A DNA stretch of 61,942 nucleotides from an uncultured Chitinophaga sp. (GTDB lineage Bacteria; Bacteroidota; Bacteroidia; Cytophagales; Cyclobacteriaceae). This document shows positions 1 to 10,000 of this stretch, piece by piece. The notes below the pieces were generated by a model. That model worked only from the letters and a program-made list of their open reading frames with translations. It was not told the DNA's origin and did not search any database. The number at the start of each line of letters is the position of its first letter. Position 1 is the stretch's first letter. The position numbers and the translations under genes are program-made. The stretch covers positions 1-61,942 of the forward strand of contig CABHOK010000015.1 in assembly GCA_902168205.1 (NCBI GenBank). The letters run 5' to 3'.

Positions 1-10
1 CTTTTTCATT

Positions 11-115
11 GTAACTGTGTATTTAAAGGTAATGTTTTAAAACCATCGATTGACCTGGCTCTATAGCTTTTCAACTATAGACCACCTGTGGTCAATCGTA
101 CCTTTACACAGTTAC
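11..115. repeat. Nested imperfect inverted repeat (large potential hairpin)
   Basis: Four nested complementary pairs can be read directly: 11-21 with 105-115 (11 bp), 26-31 with 99-104 (6 bp), 47-55 with 90-98 (9 bp) and 61-66 with 75-80 (6 bp), leaving the apical loop 67-74. The right arm 90-115 pairs without a break, while the left arm carries two unpaired insertions (22-25 and 32-46). All 32 pairs are Watson-Crick. It lies beyond the 3' end of yicC, so in yicC read-through RNA it would fold into one long hairpin. The outer arm contains TTTACACA, which recalls the inner ends of some IS256/Mutator-type elements, so it could be a small non-autonomous element or a remnant. It could equally be a structured RNA or a 3' end processing signal. 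No target duplication is visible. Confidence 0.6.
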
Positions 116-201
116 TTAGACGCTACCGATAGTTGCTTCACTATAACTTATGTGCTACAAAATATCTGCGATTATCCGCCCCGATAGATATCGGCAAAAA
201 A

Positions 202-1080
202 CTAAAGAACGTTATTGAGTTGTTCCTTGATCTTTTCGAGTTCTTCTTTCATGGTTACCACGTGCTTCTGAATTTCCGCATCGTTGGCTTTCGAACCGAT
301 GGTGTTTATTTCACGACCTATCTCCTGCGATATAAATCCAAGTTTCTTTCCGTTGGATTGTTTCTCGTTCAGTATCTGTATAAAGTAATCAAGGTGTGAT
401 TTCAGCCTCACCTTTTCTTCATTGATATCAAGCTTCTCGATATAGAATATAATCTCCTGCTCCAGGCGGTTGGTATCAAAACCTTCTTCACCAAAGAACG
501 AAACTACATTTCCTTTCAGGCGTTCGCGAATGCGTTGTACACGTTTCGGGTCGAGCACTTCTACTTTTTTCAACTCTTCACCAATTACACCTATACATTC
601 TTTCAACATTTTTTCCAGCACGCTTCCTTCAGTTTTTCTGAACTGGTCGCACTTCTGTATAGCTTCGAGTAAATGTGTTTTTATCTTGTTCCACTCATCA
701 TCGTTCGATTCTTCCTTCAGGTTGCTCTGAATTACATCCGGAGAGTTCAACGCCAACTGGAACAAATTATCGTGTGGTGCAATGACGCGATCAGCAAGTC
801 GCTTCAACTCCTGGTAGTATGAAACAAATAACGCTTCGTTGTACGATTGTTTCATCGACTCATCTCCATATCGCTGATAATCGATAACAATGGAAACTTT
901 GCCGCGCTCAAGTTTTTCGCTTATCAGGTTTCTGATTTCTATTTCGCGCTCTGCAAAAATTTTAGGGAGTCGTAAGTTCAGGTCAAGAAATTTTGAGTTA
1001 AGACTTTTGATCTCAACACCAATTTGCAGCCGGCCATCATCGTAGGCTGACTGACCAAAACCTGTCATGGATTTTATCAT
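202..1080 (-). CDS. yicC: YicC family protein (putative endoribonuclease)
   Basis: The 292-residue protein begins with MIKSMTGFGQ, the near-invariant start of the YicC family, and has the family's usual length. The N-terminal YicC domain covers about residues 1-155. The C-terminal DUF1732 part carries the conserved stretch around residues 205-275, including RLEQEI and SHLDYF. E. coli YicC is reported to act as an endoribonuclease on small RNA; that role is carried over from the family and not shown here. The ATG at 1080 follows a 91-base gap holding two hairpins that separate it from the upstream minus-strand gene. Nothing is frameshifted or missing. Confidence 0.93.
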   Translation of the reverse strand: MIKSMTGFGQSAYDDGRLQIGVEIKSLNSKFLDLNLRLPKIFAEREIEIRNLISEKLERGKVSIVIDYQRYGDESMKQSYNEALFVSYYQELKRLADRVIAPHDNLFQLALNSPDVIQSNLKEESNDDEWNKIKTHLLEAIQKCDQFRKTEGSVLEKMLKECIGVIGEELKKVEVLDPKRVQRIRERLKGNVVSFFGEEGFDTNRLEQEIIFYIEKLDINEEKVRLKSHLDYFIQILNEKQSNGKKLGFISQEIGREINTIGSKANDAEIQKHVVTMKEELEKIKEQLNNVL

Positions 1081-1090
1081 AGAATGAAGT

Positions 1091-1122
1091 TACAAAATAA
1101 AGGAACGGATTCTGTCCGTTCC
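1091..1122 (-). terminator. Probable intrinsic terminator after the outer-membrane gene
   Basis: An 8-bp perfect stem (1102-1109 with 1115-1122, loop 1110-1114) is followed in minus-strand reading by a T-rich run over 1101-1091. It lies between the end of the 1172-4477 gene and the start of yicC. A second 6-bp hairpin (1130-1135 with 1142-1147) sits just before it on the same strand. Confidence 0.6.
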
Positions 1123-1171
1123 CTTAAACGTCTGCAAGATAGCAGACTCCAGTGATATCTGTATATACCAA

Positions 1172-4100
1172 TCAGAAATCAAATCCGAGTGTAACGTGCA
1201 GCTTCGGACTTCCCACTTTATAGTTTTCAACCGGCCACGCCAGATCGCCTTTAATATAGTATCCCAGCAGCATGGTACGCAAGCCTACGCCATAGCTATA
1301 TAACCACGGGTTAAGATAGTTCTTGATCTCTGCCTGGAACGGGCCTTGTGTAATAACATTATAGCTTACACTGTTGTTGGATGAGAATGGAGGTGAGCCA
1401 GACCAGCTTGTACCAATATCATAGAACGCAGTGAACTGCATATTTCTAAAGAAGTTGGAAGAGATCGGTCCGTTTACCAGCGCACGGATTAACGGCACCC
1501 GTAACTCTGCGTTGAACATCATTACGCTGTTACCAAACAACGTTCCATAGTTAAAACCGCGGAGGTTGGTGGCATACTCCATGAAGAGTATATCCTGGTT
1601 AGCCGAAGCTACACCGAGCGGGTTCGGTTGTCCTTTGCTTGTAGTTCCGGTATAGCGTGTCTTATTGGCAATCCAGTTATCCATACCACCGAGCATATAT
1701 ACCTTCGGTGAGTTACCGAAGAACGTACCGGCATAACCACGCACCGCCAACACAATCTCCTTATAGATCTGTTGATAGTGACGCAAGTCTGCAGATACCT
1801 GTGTAAAGCTCAGATCCTGATTGTTCAGTCCCTGGTGATGTTGGAAGCTGATCTTACCGCGACTACCTTCAATCAGGTTCAACCCGGTAGTAACGGAGTT
1901 ATCATACACCAACTCTGAACGAACACCAGCGTAGTAATTCGTAACCGGTTCTGCAGATGGAGGGGCAGAAGGGAAATCAGATTCTCCAAGATCGAGCGAG
2001 CGTGCTATAGCACCAAATGGTTTTATAGTAAAACGAATACGATCGGATATAGGAAGCGCAGCGCTTATCTCGAGGCGATTGAGTGTATACTTGAAGTCTC
2101 GGCTCTCGAGGTTATCTGCTGTCTCAACGGTTTGCCATCGTATAGCCTTGCGATCGAAGCGTATACCAAAGTCGATGAGTGAAGGTAAATATTGGAACTC
2201 ACCATATACATCACCACCTTGTAAATCAACCGGCACCATCAAGCCTCCGATAAAGCGATAGTTCTCCAACATATCGTTCATCTGTGTCTCAATGAGAAGT
2301 CCTAAACTCCGCAGCGGGTCCCACACCAGTGATGTTACCAGGTTATCGGCACTGAATTTGGATTCATAGGGGAAAGGACCTGTAATTCTACTCTTATCGC
2401 GTGCCTTCGCATAGCGCGTCAGGAATGATTCGCTCGGCTGATTCTGTTTTACAACATCATCTTCAAAAACATAATTATCGGTATTTACTACATCCGGCTT
2501 TTTCTCTGCTCCTGGGTTAGGAATTGAGTCTGTTTGACTCTGAGCGCGCACTGTATCCACAGGTATATTTACAGAGTCCGCAGGCGCGGCAGTAGTATCA
2601 TTTGCTTTTTGAGATTCTTTGAGACGTGCATTGAGCAGGTCTTTTATACTCATGTTTTTATTTTCTTCCTGCTTACGTTTCTCGCGGATCACACGCGCCT
2701 GTTGTAATTCTTTTCTGCGGGTTGCCGGAGTAAACACCTGCCGGTTAATGTTGAACGAACGGTTTACATAAATGCGCTGCTTTTGATTCTCCGTCATTAC
2801 CATGGCCATCGTTCCGGTGTTAACGTTGAGGTCATAGTTCTTAACGCTGCTGGCGTAGTTTGTGACTTGCGTATATATACCGTTCGTGCTGTTATAGCGG
2901 AACAGGTTTATGATACCGCGCTGGTCGCTCAGGTAATAAAATGTATTCTCATCGCTGGCAATAGGGCCTGTATCTTTACTCAGCGTATTGGTAACACGCT
3001 TCAGCAAGAGACTGGAACTATCAAGATCGAATACAAAAAGATTATAATTGTTGGTGAGCTTCCCAAACTCAGGTTTTGCATTGGCGCGCAGGGTATCCGT
3101 TGTGCGGTTGGACGAGAATACGATGCGATTGGTGTTCGGTATAAATGTAGGATCAAGATCATCGTACAAATCGTTCGTTAATCTTCTTACGCGATCTCTC
3201 CGTGCACTTAACAGGAACAGATCACTCTTTCCTTCAAAGTCTGCACTGAGAATTACCAGGCGGCCGTTACCGGAAAAACTAAAGCTGCGAATGTTGCTGA
3301 AGCGTTCCAATGCACGTGGCTGTTTGCTGTTCGTGCTCAGGTCGTATAACCAGAATACATACTCACCATGCTTTACACCGATCACGCCCAATGTGTTAGC
3401 ATCAGACCACGCGATGAGCGGCTGCCGGTAGTCAACCCGTTGGTTGATTACTTTACTTCCACCGGAGATAATCGTTTTGTCTCTTCCGCTTTCGAGTGAG
3501 CGGATCTTGATAATATACCTTCCACGATCGTTCTCTGCATATGCTATATGTCTTCCATCCGGACTAACTTTTACAGTGGTATATTCTGTTGTGCGGTTGT
3601 TTGGAGATTCGAAGACCAGTGAATCGCCTGCGCTCACGTACGACTTTGCCACTACAGCTTCCATCTCCGAATAGTAACGCTGCCACTCCGTTAACATCTG
3701 CTTGAAGCTGATGCCAAGTGTTATCTGAATGCTTTTCTCTTCGTTACGCGTTACGCGGGTATAGTTGAGAATGTTGGCCATGCTGCTCTTGCCATACTTC
3801 TCGGTAATAAAATTCCAGATGGACTGTCCTACCAGCGCGGCATCTTTACCCGAAAGCTTTGTTGCACGTTTCGCTTTACGTGTACGCATCAGTTGGCGGA
3901 TATAGTCATCCATTTCGGCTGTCCAGCCTTTCGCTACATATTGTGATGCACCCGCTACGAACCATTCGGGCAGGCTCATCAGTATAGAACTTTGAAATAT
4001 ATCTTTCAGGTTACCGCCAAACATCATCTCGTTCACCATCAGTTCAGAGATTTTGAAAAGCAGTTCTTCTTTAAATTCCTGTGCAGTACCCAGATGAGCT

Positions 4101-4477
4101 ACTTCTATATAGGGCTTTACAAATTCCGTTTCGCCACCAATCTTGTTGGTGTTACGGTTCAGGCCCATGTTGCTCTGGCGCAGATCCGAAAGCGAGTTAT
4201 ATACAAATACTTTTGTTTTGAAGTAAGGCGGGTAGTCGATCATATCCGTGATGCGATCGAACTCAGCTTCGAGGTATTCGAGTGCTTCCTGCGCAACACC
4301 TTTACGGGCATCGTAATAATATACATCAAAATTTTCTCCGCTCAGGTATACCCAATCGAACTGGCGGTATTGAATTCTGTTCTTGCCGAATACTTCCCGT
4401 GCCTGCTGGGCTTTTACGGGGGCAGTAATGATTACGGTTAGCAGCAGAACAGCCAGTAATACTCTTCGCAACATCAT
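1172..4477 (-). CDS. Large outer-membrane protein: degenerate peptidase-MA-like region, TolB-like propeller, C-terminal barrel
   Basis: This is a 1101-residue exported protein with an N-terminal signal peptide ending near VKAQQA (residues 20-26). Residues about 30-275 resemble a peptidase-MA-like domain: there is an LPEWFVAGASQY segment, but the expected HExxH helix reads SELMVNEM, so it is probably not a peptidase. Residues about 290-600 contain repeated SPDGRHIAY, RLTNDLYDD and VFSSNR strands typical of TolB/PD40 beta-propellers. A low-complexity linker rich in charged residues follows (about 600-690). From about 720 to the end the protein has alternating aromatic strands and ends in HVTLGFDF, as in BamA/TamA-type barrels. 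A MM start at 4477 directly follows the oxidoreductase gene with a 3-base gap, suggesting one transcript. A role in envelope assembly is likely but inferred. Confidence 0.75.
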   Translation of the reverse strand: MMLRRVLLAVLLLTVIITAPVKAQQAREVFGKNRIQYRQFDWVYLSGENFDVYYYDARKGVAQEALEYLEAEFDRITDMIDYPPYFKTKVFVYNSLSDLRQSNMGLNRNTNKIGGETEFVKPYIEVAHLGTAQEFKEELLFKISELMVNEMMFGGNLKDIFQSSILMSLPEWFVAGASQYVAKGWTAEMDDYIRQLMRTRKAKRATKLSGKDAALVGQSIWNFITEKYGKSSMANILNYTRVTRNEEKSIQITLGISFKQMLTEWQRYYSEMEAVVAKSYVSAGDSLVFESPNNRTTEYTTVKVSPDGRHIAYAENDRGRYIIKIRSLESGRDKTIISGGSKVINQRVDYRQPLIAWSDANTLGVIGVKHGEYVFWLYDLSTNSKQPRALERFSNIRSFSFSGNGRLVILSADFEGKSDLFLLSARRDRVRRLTNDLYDDLDPTFIPNTNRIVFSSNRTTDTLRANAKPEFGKLTNNYNLFVFDLDSSSLLLKRVTNTLSKDTGPIASDENTFYYLSDQRGIINLFRYNSTNGIYTQVTNYASSVKNYDLNVNTGTMAMVMTENQKQRIYVNRSFNINRQVFTPATRRKELQQARVIREKRKQEENKNMSIKDLLNARLKESQKANDTTAAPADSVNIPVDTVRAQSQTDSIPNPGAEKKPDVVNTDNYVFEDDVVKQNQPSESFLTRYAKARDKSRITGPFPYESKFSADNLVTSLVWDPLRSLGLLIETQMNDMLENYRFIGGLMVPVDLQGGDVYGEFQYLPSLIDFGIRFDRKAIRWQTVETADNLESRDFKYTLNRLEISAALPISDRIRFTIKPFGAIARSLDLGESDFPSAPPSAEPVTNYYAGVRSELVYDNSVTTGLNLIEGSRGKISFQHHQGLNNQDLSFTQVSADLRHYQQIYKEIVLAVRGYAGTFFGNSPKVYMLGGMDNWIANKTRYTGTTSKGQPNPLGVASANQDILFMEYATNLRGFNYGTLFGNSVMMFNAELRVPLIRALVNGPISSNFFRNMQFTAFYDIGTSWSGSPPFSSNNSVSYNVITQGPFQAEIKNYLNPWLYSYGVGLRTMLLGYYIKGDLAWPVENYKVGSPKLHVTLGFDF

Positions 4478-4480
4478 AAG

Positions 4481-5545
4481 TTATTTAGGAGAAGTCCAAT
4501 ATACTGATTTATAACGTTCAATATCCACCAGTTTGTTTAAGGGGGTGTCATTTTCCATCCAGCGGATTAAAACATCCGAAAAATACGGTGTCAGGCTTAC
4601 TCCTTTTGTGCCGAAGCCATTAAAAATTATTACAGCCGGATGCTCGGGATGACTTCCCAACAACGGCCTTCGATCGGGCGTTGTCGGGCGAAAGCCCCAC
4701 TCCTGACTGATACACTGGTATTGAATATTCATAAGTTCGTTCAATTTTTCTTCGAGCTCAGTTCGTGCTTCGGGTGTAATGCCCGGAGCTTTGTCCTGAA
4801 AATTATACGTAGCGCCTATACGCCACTCTCCGCGTTGCAAACCCGGAACGATGTAAACGCCACGATTCACTATAATATTTTCTTCGAAGGCTGTTCTCAC
4901 CAGAATTGTTTCTCCTTTTAGCGGTCGTATCGGTAGCCAGTTAAACCAGGCGTTAATTCTTGTTCCGTTGCAAAAAATAATTTTTGAAGCTTCGATGTCG
5001 CGGTAAATCACACGATCATCTTTTACGATGAGTTCTTCATCGCGCAGCGGCTCGGTTAATAACGTTGCTTCTTTCAGAATCCATTGCCGCACCGCATCAA
5101 CATACCGGGTTGTGTTGAGGTAGCCGCATTGCCGGAGCAATAATCCTCCGAAGGAATCTTTTACCTGCGCGAATGCAGGTGATGAAAAAATCTTTTCGAT
5201 ATAGGGCGCAAACAACGGATCTGCGCTTCGTCCCATCCACTCGTTCTGTTCCTCGACCGATACGAACGGACGGTACAACGGCATCGGGAAGAAAAATTTT
5301 TCTCCCGTAATTTTCTCAGCGTTTGTATAAAAATTGTGCAGGTATGGGAATACCGTATCGGCCATCCATGTCTTTACCATTTTTTTGCCAGTAACCGGAT
5401 TGAACAACCCGGCCGCTACCCGCGATGAACTGTTATTCTCCGATTCATCAATCACCACTATTTTTTTTCCGCGTGTAAGTAACTGAATGGCTACTGCAGA
5501 ACCTGCCAGCCCTTGACCAACGATGATGTAATCGACTATGCGCAC
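4481..5545 (-). CDS. FAD-dependent oxidoreductase, DAO (D-amino-acid oxidase) family
   Basis: The 354-residue protein opens with a Rossmann beta-strand and GxGxxG motif (VGQGLAGSA, residues 9-17) for FAD binding. It then has the SSRVAAGLFNPVTGK segment seen in glycine-oxidase and MnmC-C-like DAO proteins. A C-terminal FNGFGTKGVSLTPY loop probably contacts the flavin. The substrate is unknown; an amine or amino acid is the usual case in this family. The start is GTG at 5545, the only codon placing the Rossmann strand at the N-terminus. The gene is 3 bases upstream of the outer-membrane gene and divergent from the hydrolase at 5621, across a 75-base gap. Confidence 0.85.
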   Translation of the reverse strand: MRIVDYIIVGQGLAGSAVAIQLLTRGKKIVVIDESENNSSSRVAAGLFNPVTGKKMVKTWMADTVFPYLHNFYTNAEKITGEKFFFPMPLYRPFVSVEEQNEWMGRSADPLFAPYIEKIFSSPAFAQVKDSFGGLLLRQCGYLNTTRYVDAVRQWILKEATLLTEPLRDEELIVKDDRVIYRDIEASKIIFCNGTRINAWFNWLPIRPLKGETILVRTAFEENIIVNRGVYIVPGLQRGEWRIGATYNFQDKAPGITPEARTELEEKLNELMNIQYQCISQEWGFRPTTPDRRPLLGSHPEHPAVIIFNGFGTKGVSLTPYFSDVLIRWMENDTPLNKLVDIERYKSVYWTSPK

Positions 5546-5584
5546 GTAAATATTTACTAAGGGGTAAAAATGAAAATAAAATAA

Positions 5585-5616
5585 TTGGCCTACTGAAATT
5601 TTCCCGACTATTTTTG
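5585..5616 (+). promoter_or_regulatory. Bacteroidota-type promoter for the MBL hydrolase
   Basis: A TTGG at 5585-5588 and a perfect TAnnTTTG box (TATTTTTG, 5609-5616) are 20 bases apart, fitting the Bacteroidota primary sigma consensus. The box ends only 4 bases before the ATG at 5621, so the transcript would be leaderless or nearly so. Confidence 0.65.
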
Positions 5617-5620
5617 GCGC

Positions 5621-6262
5621 ATGCTTCAGCTACAGAGTTTTGTTTTTAATCCTTTGCAGGAAAATACGTACGTGTTGTTCGATGAGACAAAGGAATGTGT
5701 AATCATCGATCCCGGATGTTACGAGCGGGAAGAGCAGTATGACCTGGCCGATTTTATAGAAACTAATCAACTCAAGGTAGTGAAGCTCCTCAATACACAT
5801 GGTCATGTTGATCACGTACTGGGCAATGCGTTTGTAAAAGAAACGTACAAAACAAAGCTCTACATTCACGAGCAGGATGCAGCAACCTTGAAGGCTGTGA
5901 AAGTATACGCTCCGCATTATGGTTTCTTTCAATACCAGGAGGCAGAGCCAGATATATACCTGAAGGAAGGCGAGGCTGTAACCTTCGGAAATCAATCCCT
6001 CGATGTTTTGTTTGTACCCGGCCACGCTCCCGGGCACATCGCGTTTTATCATGCCGCATCCAAAACACTGATTGGCGGTGATGTACTTTTTTACAACAGC
6101 ATTGGTCGCACCGATTTACCCGGTGGTAATTATGATACGCTGATCGATAGCATTCATCAAAAGTTATTTACCCTTCCGGATGATGTAACGGTATATCCGG
6201 GACACGGACCCGAAACCACTATCGGGTATGAAAAGAAAACCAATCCCTTTTGCGCATTGTAA
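5621..6262 (+). CDS. Metallo-beta-lactamase-fold hydrolase (glyoxalase II-like)
   Basis: This 213-residue cytoplasmic protein has the complete metal motif THGHVDH at residues 59-65. It also has the later ligands: the His in VPGHAPGH (about 134-141), the Asp in IGGDVLF (about 151-157) and the His in YPGHGPET (about 192-199). It therefore binds two metal ions and is probably active. Length and arrangement match the YcbL/glyoxalase II-like group that hydrolyses thioesters; the actual substrate is not shown by the sequence. The ATG at 5621 lies directly behind a good -7 box. No gene overlaps it, and pssA follows after about 100 bases. Confidence 0.88.
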   Translation: MLQLQSFVFNPLQENTYVLFDETKECVIIDPGCYEREEQYDLADFIETNQLKVVKLLNTHGHVDHVLGNAFVKETYKTKLYIHEQDAATLKAVKVYAPHYGFFQYQEAEPDIYLKEGEAVTFGNQSLDVLFVPGHAPGHIAFYHAASKTLIGGDVLFYNSIGRTDLPGGNYDTLIDSIHQKLFTLPDDVTVYPGHGPETTIGYEKKTNPFCAL

Positions 6263-6305
6263 CAGGGTAAAGCATTTCATAACAATTCCCCAATAACAAA
6301 ATCGC

Positions 6306-6313
6306 TACATTTG
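6306..6313 (+). promoter_or_regulatory. Candidate -7 box upstream of pssA
   Basis: TACATTTG matches TAnnTTTG exactly and would start transcription about 40 bases before the pssA ATG. No convincing -33 element is visible at the right distance, so this is a weaker call. Confidence 0.35.
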
Positions 6314-6360
6314 ATTTGCCTGCACAGGCTATTTATATTTTGAAACTGTGATTTGAATTT

Positions 6361-7047
6361 ATGATCCGTCATCTTCCCAACTTTCTTACATGTTGCAACC
6401 TTATCTGCGGATGTCTAGGCATTGTGTTCTTACTGGAAAACCGCGGAGTACCCGCAGCATACTTTGTATGGGCTGCAGGATTGTTTGATTACTTCGATGG
6501 CTTTGTAGCACGCCTGCTCAAGGTAAGTTCGCCTATCGGTAAAGAACTTGATTCACTTGCCGATGTCGTAAGCTTTGGTGTGCTGCCTGCATTGGTTATG
6601 TACAAACTGATTGGTGAACATAGCACGAGTGAAGCGCTTCCCTATATCGGTTTTACCATCGCTGCGTTTTCAGCACTGCGTTTAGCGATCTTCAACATTG
6701 ATGAGACACAGACCGATTCATTTAAAGGATTGAACACTCCTGCCAACACACTTTTCATCACTTCACTGCCGCTGTTGCCGCCTGCTATGGGTGCGTGGCT
6801 TTACCAAGACTGGCTGCTGGTAGCCATTACGTTGGTGTTTTCGCTGCTGCTGGTTTCGCGTATCGAGATCTTCGCGCTGAAATTCAAAAATTTTACCTGG
6901 GCTGATAACAAGACCAGGTTTACCTTCCTTCTGCTGGCCGTATTATTATTGGCTTTATTTCAGGTAACGGCAATACCCTTTATTATACTTTTATACATCG
7001 GACTTTCGTTAGGGGTCAAAGCCTTTTCAAAAAAGAATTCGGTATAA
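6361..7047 (+). CDS. pssA: CDP-diacylglycerol--serine O-phosphatidyltransferase
   Basis: The enzyme makes phosphatidylserine from CDP-diacylglycerol and serine, the first step to phosphatidylethanolamine, at the inner membrane. The full CDP-alcohol phosphotransferase signature is present with exact spacing: D46-G47-x2-A50-R51, G60, D64, D68. The start MIRHLPNFLTCCNLICGCLG is typical of the PssA family, and several membrane segments follow through residue about 220. At 228 residues the length is normal for the short Bacteroidota/Bacillus-type enzyme. porU starts 15 bases after the stop and in the same frame, so the two are probably cotranscribed. Confidence 0.93.
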   Translation: MIRHLPNFLTCCNLICGCLGIVFLLENRGVPAAYFVWAAGLFDYFDGFVARLLKVSSPIGKELDSLADVVSFGVLPALVMYKLIGEHSTSEALPYIGFTIAAFSALRLAIFNIDETQTDSFKGLNTPANTLFITSLPLLPPAMGAWLYQDWLLVAITLVFSLLLVSRIEIFALKFKNFTWADNKTRFTFLLLAVLLLALFQVTAIPFIILLYIGLSLGVKAFSKKNSV

Positions 7048-7062
7048 CTTTTTTTCAACGCT

Positions 7063-10000
7063 TTGAGACTTTGTACTACCATCCTGTATGCCCTGCTTCT
7101 TTTTGTTTTTAGTATAAAAGCAAAAGGACAGTCGTCTGTGCTGAGCAGCGGGAAGTGGTATAAAGTAGCGGTCGAAAAAAATGGTGTATACAGAATTTCA
7201 TACAACGATTTTAAGAAAATGGGTTTCGATGCCGGCTCTATCGACCCGCGCAAAATAAAGATATTCGGCAATGAAGGCGGTATGCTTCCGCAAGCCAATG
7301 CAGCATGGCGCCCGACTGATCTTACGGAGAATGCCATCTATGTTTACGGAGAAGAGGACGGTATATTTAACTCCGGAGACTATATACTCTGGTATGCCGA
7401 AGGACCCGACCTGGTGCAATACGATGTGCAGAGAAGTATATTTCGATACGAAAGCAATTTATACAGCACCAAAAATTTTTACTTTGTTACCGTTGGTAAT
7501 GAAAACGGTAAACGAGTAGCGTCAACAGCATCGGCAGCCGGCAGCTTCCCCACGATACAAACTTTCGATGATTATTTTTATCACGAGCTTGACAGTTACA
7601 ACGAACTCGAATCAGGCAGAGAATGGTTTGAACGATTAACACTTGATCAGCAAAGTTATACCGCTGCCATAGCCGGTATTGTTGACAACTCATCAATCAA
7701 AGTAGTATCGGATGTTATGGGACAATCCACTAAAAGCTCATCGTTCCAGATGACCTGGAATAATACACCGATCCTTCAGCAAAGCATTGGCACCATTTCC
7801 GATTCACAATACGGCATAAAAGGTATTCACAACCGCGATACTATCTCTATTAATTCCTCCACGGTGAGTGCATCATCAACCTCCAGCCAGGAAATAAAAT
7901 ATACCTATACCAAAAGCGGAAGCGGCACGGGCTATCTGGATTTCTTCTTATTGAATGTAGAACGTAAGCTTGCCCTTTATGGCAGTCAGACTATATTTCG
8001 TTCGCTCGCCAGCTTAAACAACGCCACCTCTACATTTTCCATAGCAGATGCCAGCAACGTTACCATCTGGAATGTTACTGATCCGTATACTCCTGCAATA
8101 CAACAATATACTCTTCAATCATCACAGGCTTCGTTTTCAATTGCTACGGAATCGTTAAAGGAATTTATCGTTTTCAACAATGATATACCGGCTCCACAAT
8201 TAGTAGGCAGCCTATCAAACCAGAATCTTCATGGTATATCAACACCCAACCTGGTTATTGTAACACATCCTTCTTTTAAAGACGAAGTTATGAGACTTGC
8301 GGCCCATCGCGAGGGACATAGCGGCTGGACAACTGCAGTTGTAACTACTGATGAGGTCTACAATGAGTTTTCATCCGGCCGGCAGGATGTATCTGCTATA
8401 CGTGATTTCGCAAGGCATCTTTACACTAAAAATCCGTCAGCATTAAAAGCATTGCTGTTGGTTGGTAAAGCATCGTATGACTATAAAGATCGTGTTACCA
8501 GCAACACAAACTATGTAGCTACATACGAGTCGCGTAATTCGCTTACACCGCTTGAGACATACTCGTCTGATGATTACTTCGGATTTCTGGAGAATGCCGA
8601 TGGCAATTGGGGCGAAGGTATAATTCCGGAAAGTCACACACTCGAAATTGGTGTTGGGCGTTTACCTGTGAAGACTATAGATGAAGCCAAAGACGTTATC
8701 AATAAGATCATTGATTACGACACCAACAAGAAATCGTATGGCTCGTGGAGAAAGAACATTGTGTTTGTTGCTGATGACGGCAGCAACTCCGATTCTTATA
8801 CTACGGCACACCAATCGCAAGCCAACACACTGGCTAATTCGCTTGAAGCTGCAACAGCAGGATTGAATACAAAGAAATTCTTCCTGGGAACCTATACAAA
8901 AACGGTAAAACCTAATGGGGAATCTATACCGGAAGCAACGAACGACATCATTGACAATTTCGATCGCGGAGCTTTGATCATTAATTATACCGGTCATGGT
9001 AATGAACGTGTCTGGGCCGATGAGCAGGTATTTACCAACTTTAACATTGATGAATTGGAGAATACGCGTTACCCATTCCTGGTAACAGCTACGTGTGAGT
9101 TTGGCCGGCAGGATGATCCTGCGCAAATATCCAGTGCAGAACTTAGTGTATTGCATGCTAACGGAGGCGCTATAGGTCTGGTAACAACTGCGCGGCCGGT
9201 ATATTCATTCACCAATTTTGAATTGAACAAAGCATTTTACGAAGCACTGCTTGAAAAAGAATCCGGACAGTATCTGCCGATCGGAGAAATTTTTCGCAGA
9301 ACAAAAAACAACAGCATCAGCGGTGTTGGCAATCGTAACTTTTCATTGCTGGGCGATCCATCACTTACCCTTGCTATACCTTCACTTTCAGTGCGGGTTA
9401 CCGATATAAAAACAGCTTCCGGTTCTGATACTTTAAAAGCATTATCTGCTGCGATTATCAAAGGCGAGGTCATCCATGAAAATGGAAGTCGTGTAGAGGA
9501 TTTTCAGGGTACACTGGAAGCAACGTTGTTTGATAAGCAGACTGAATTTGTAACGATCGGTAAAAACAACCCGGCCTTCCGCTACAACGAGTGGCACAAC
9601 ATTTTATACAGAGGAAAGGCATCGATAAAGAATGGTGAGTTCGAATTTCAGTTTATCGTTACCAAGAATATGGCGTACGAGATTGCTTCCGGTAAATTAA
9701 GTTTATATGCAGCAGACTCTGCAAAAACGCAGGATGCAGCCGGGGCTACATCTGACTTTAAAGTTGGCGGAAGCGAAAAAAATCCGGCAACCGATAACAC
9801 CGCACCTGCTATAGCGCTTTACATGAATGATACAACGTTTATGAATGGCGGTATAGTTAGTCCGGATGCAACACTGTTGGCAAGATTACAGGATGCCAAT
9901 GGTATAAATGTTTCGGAATATGGCATTGGCAGCACGATGGTTGCTATACTGGATGACGATGAAGTATATGTAGTAAGTGATTATTATATAGCAGACGAAA

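Noticed and set aside
181-194. Short palindrome CCGATA...TATCGG near the yicC stop as terminator
   Set aside because: The T run lies on the wrong side for yicC transcription and the loop is only two bases.
133-399. A plus-strand frame overlapping the end of yicC
   Set aside because: It runs opposite to yicC and has no promoter, start signal or family resemblance.
2783-4441. Open frames antisense to the large outer-membrane gene
   Set aside because: They are the opposite strand of a well-supported 1101-residue coding frame and lack recognisable protein features. The same applies to other antisense frames such as 8662-9156 minus and 42198-42704 minus.
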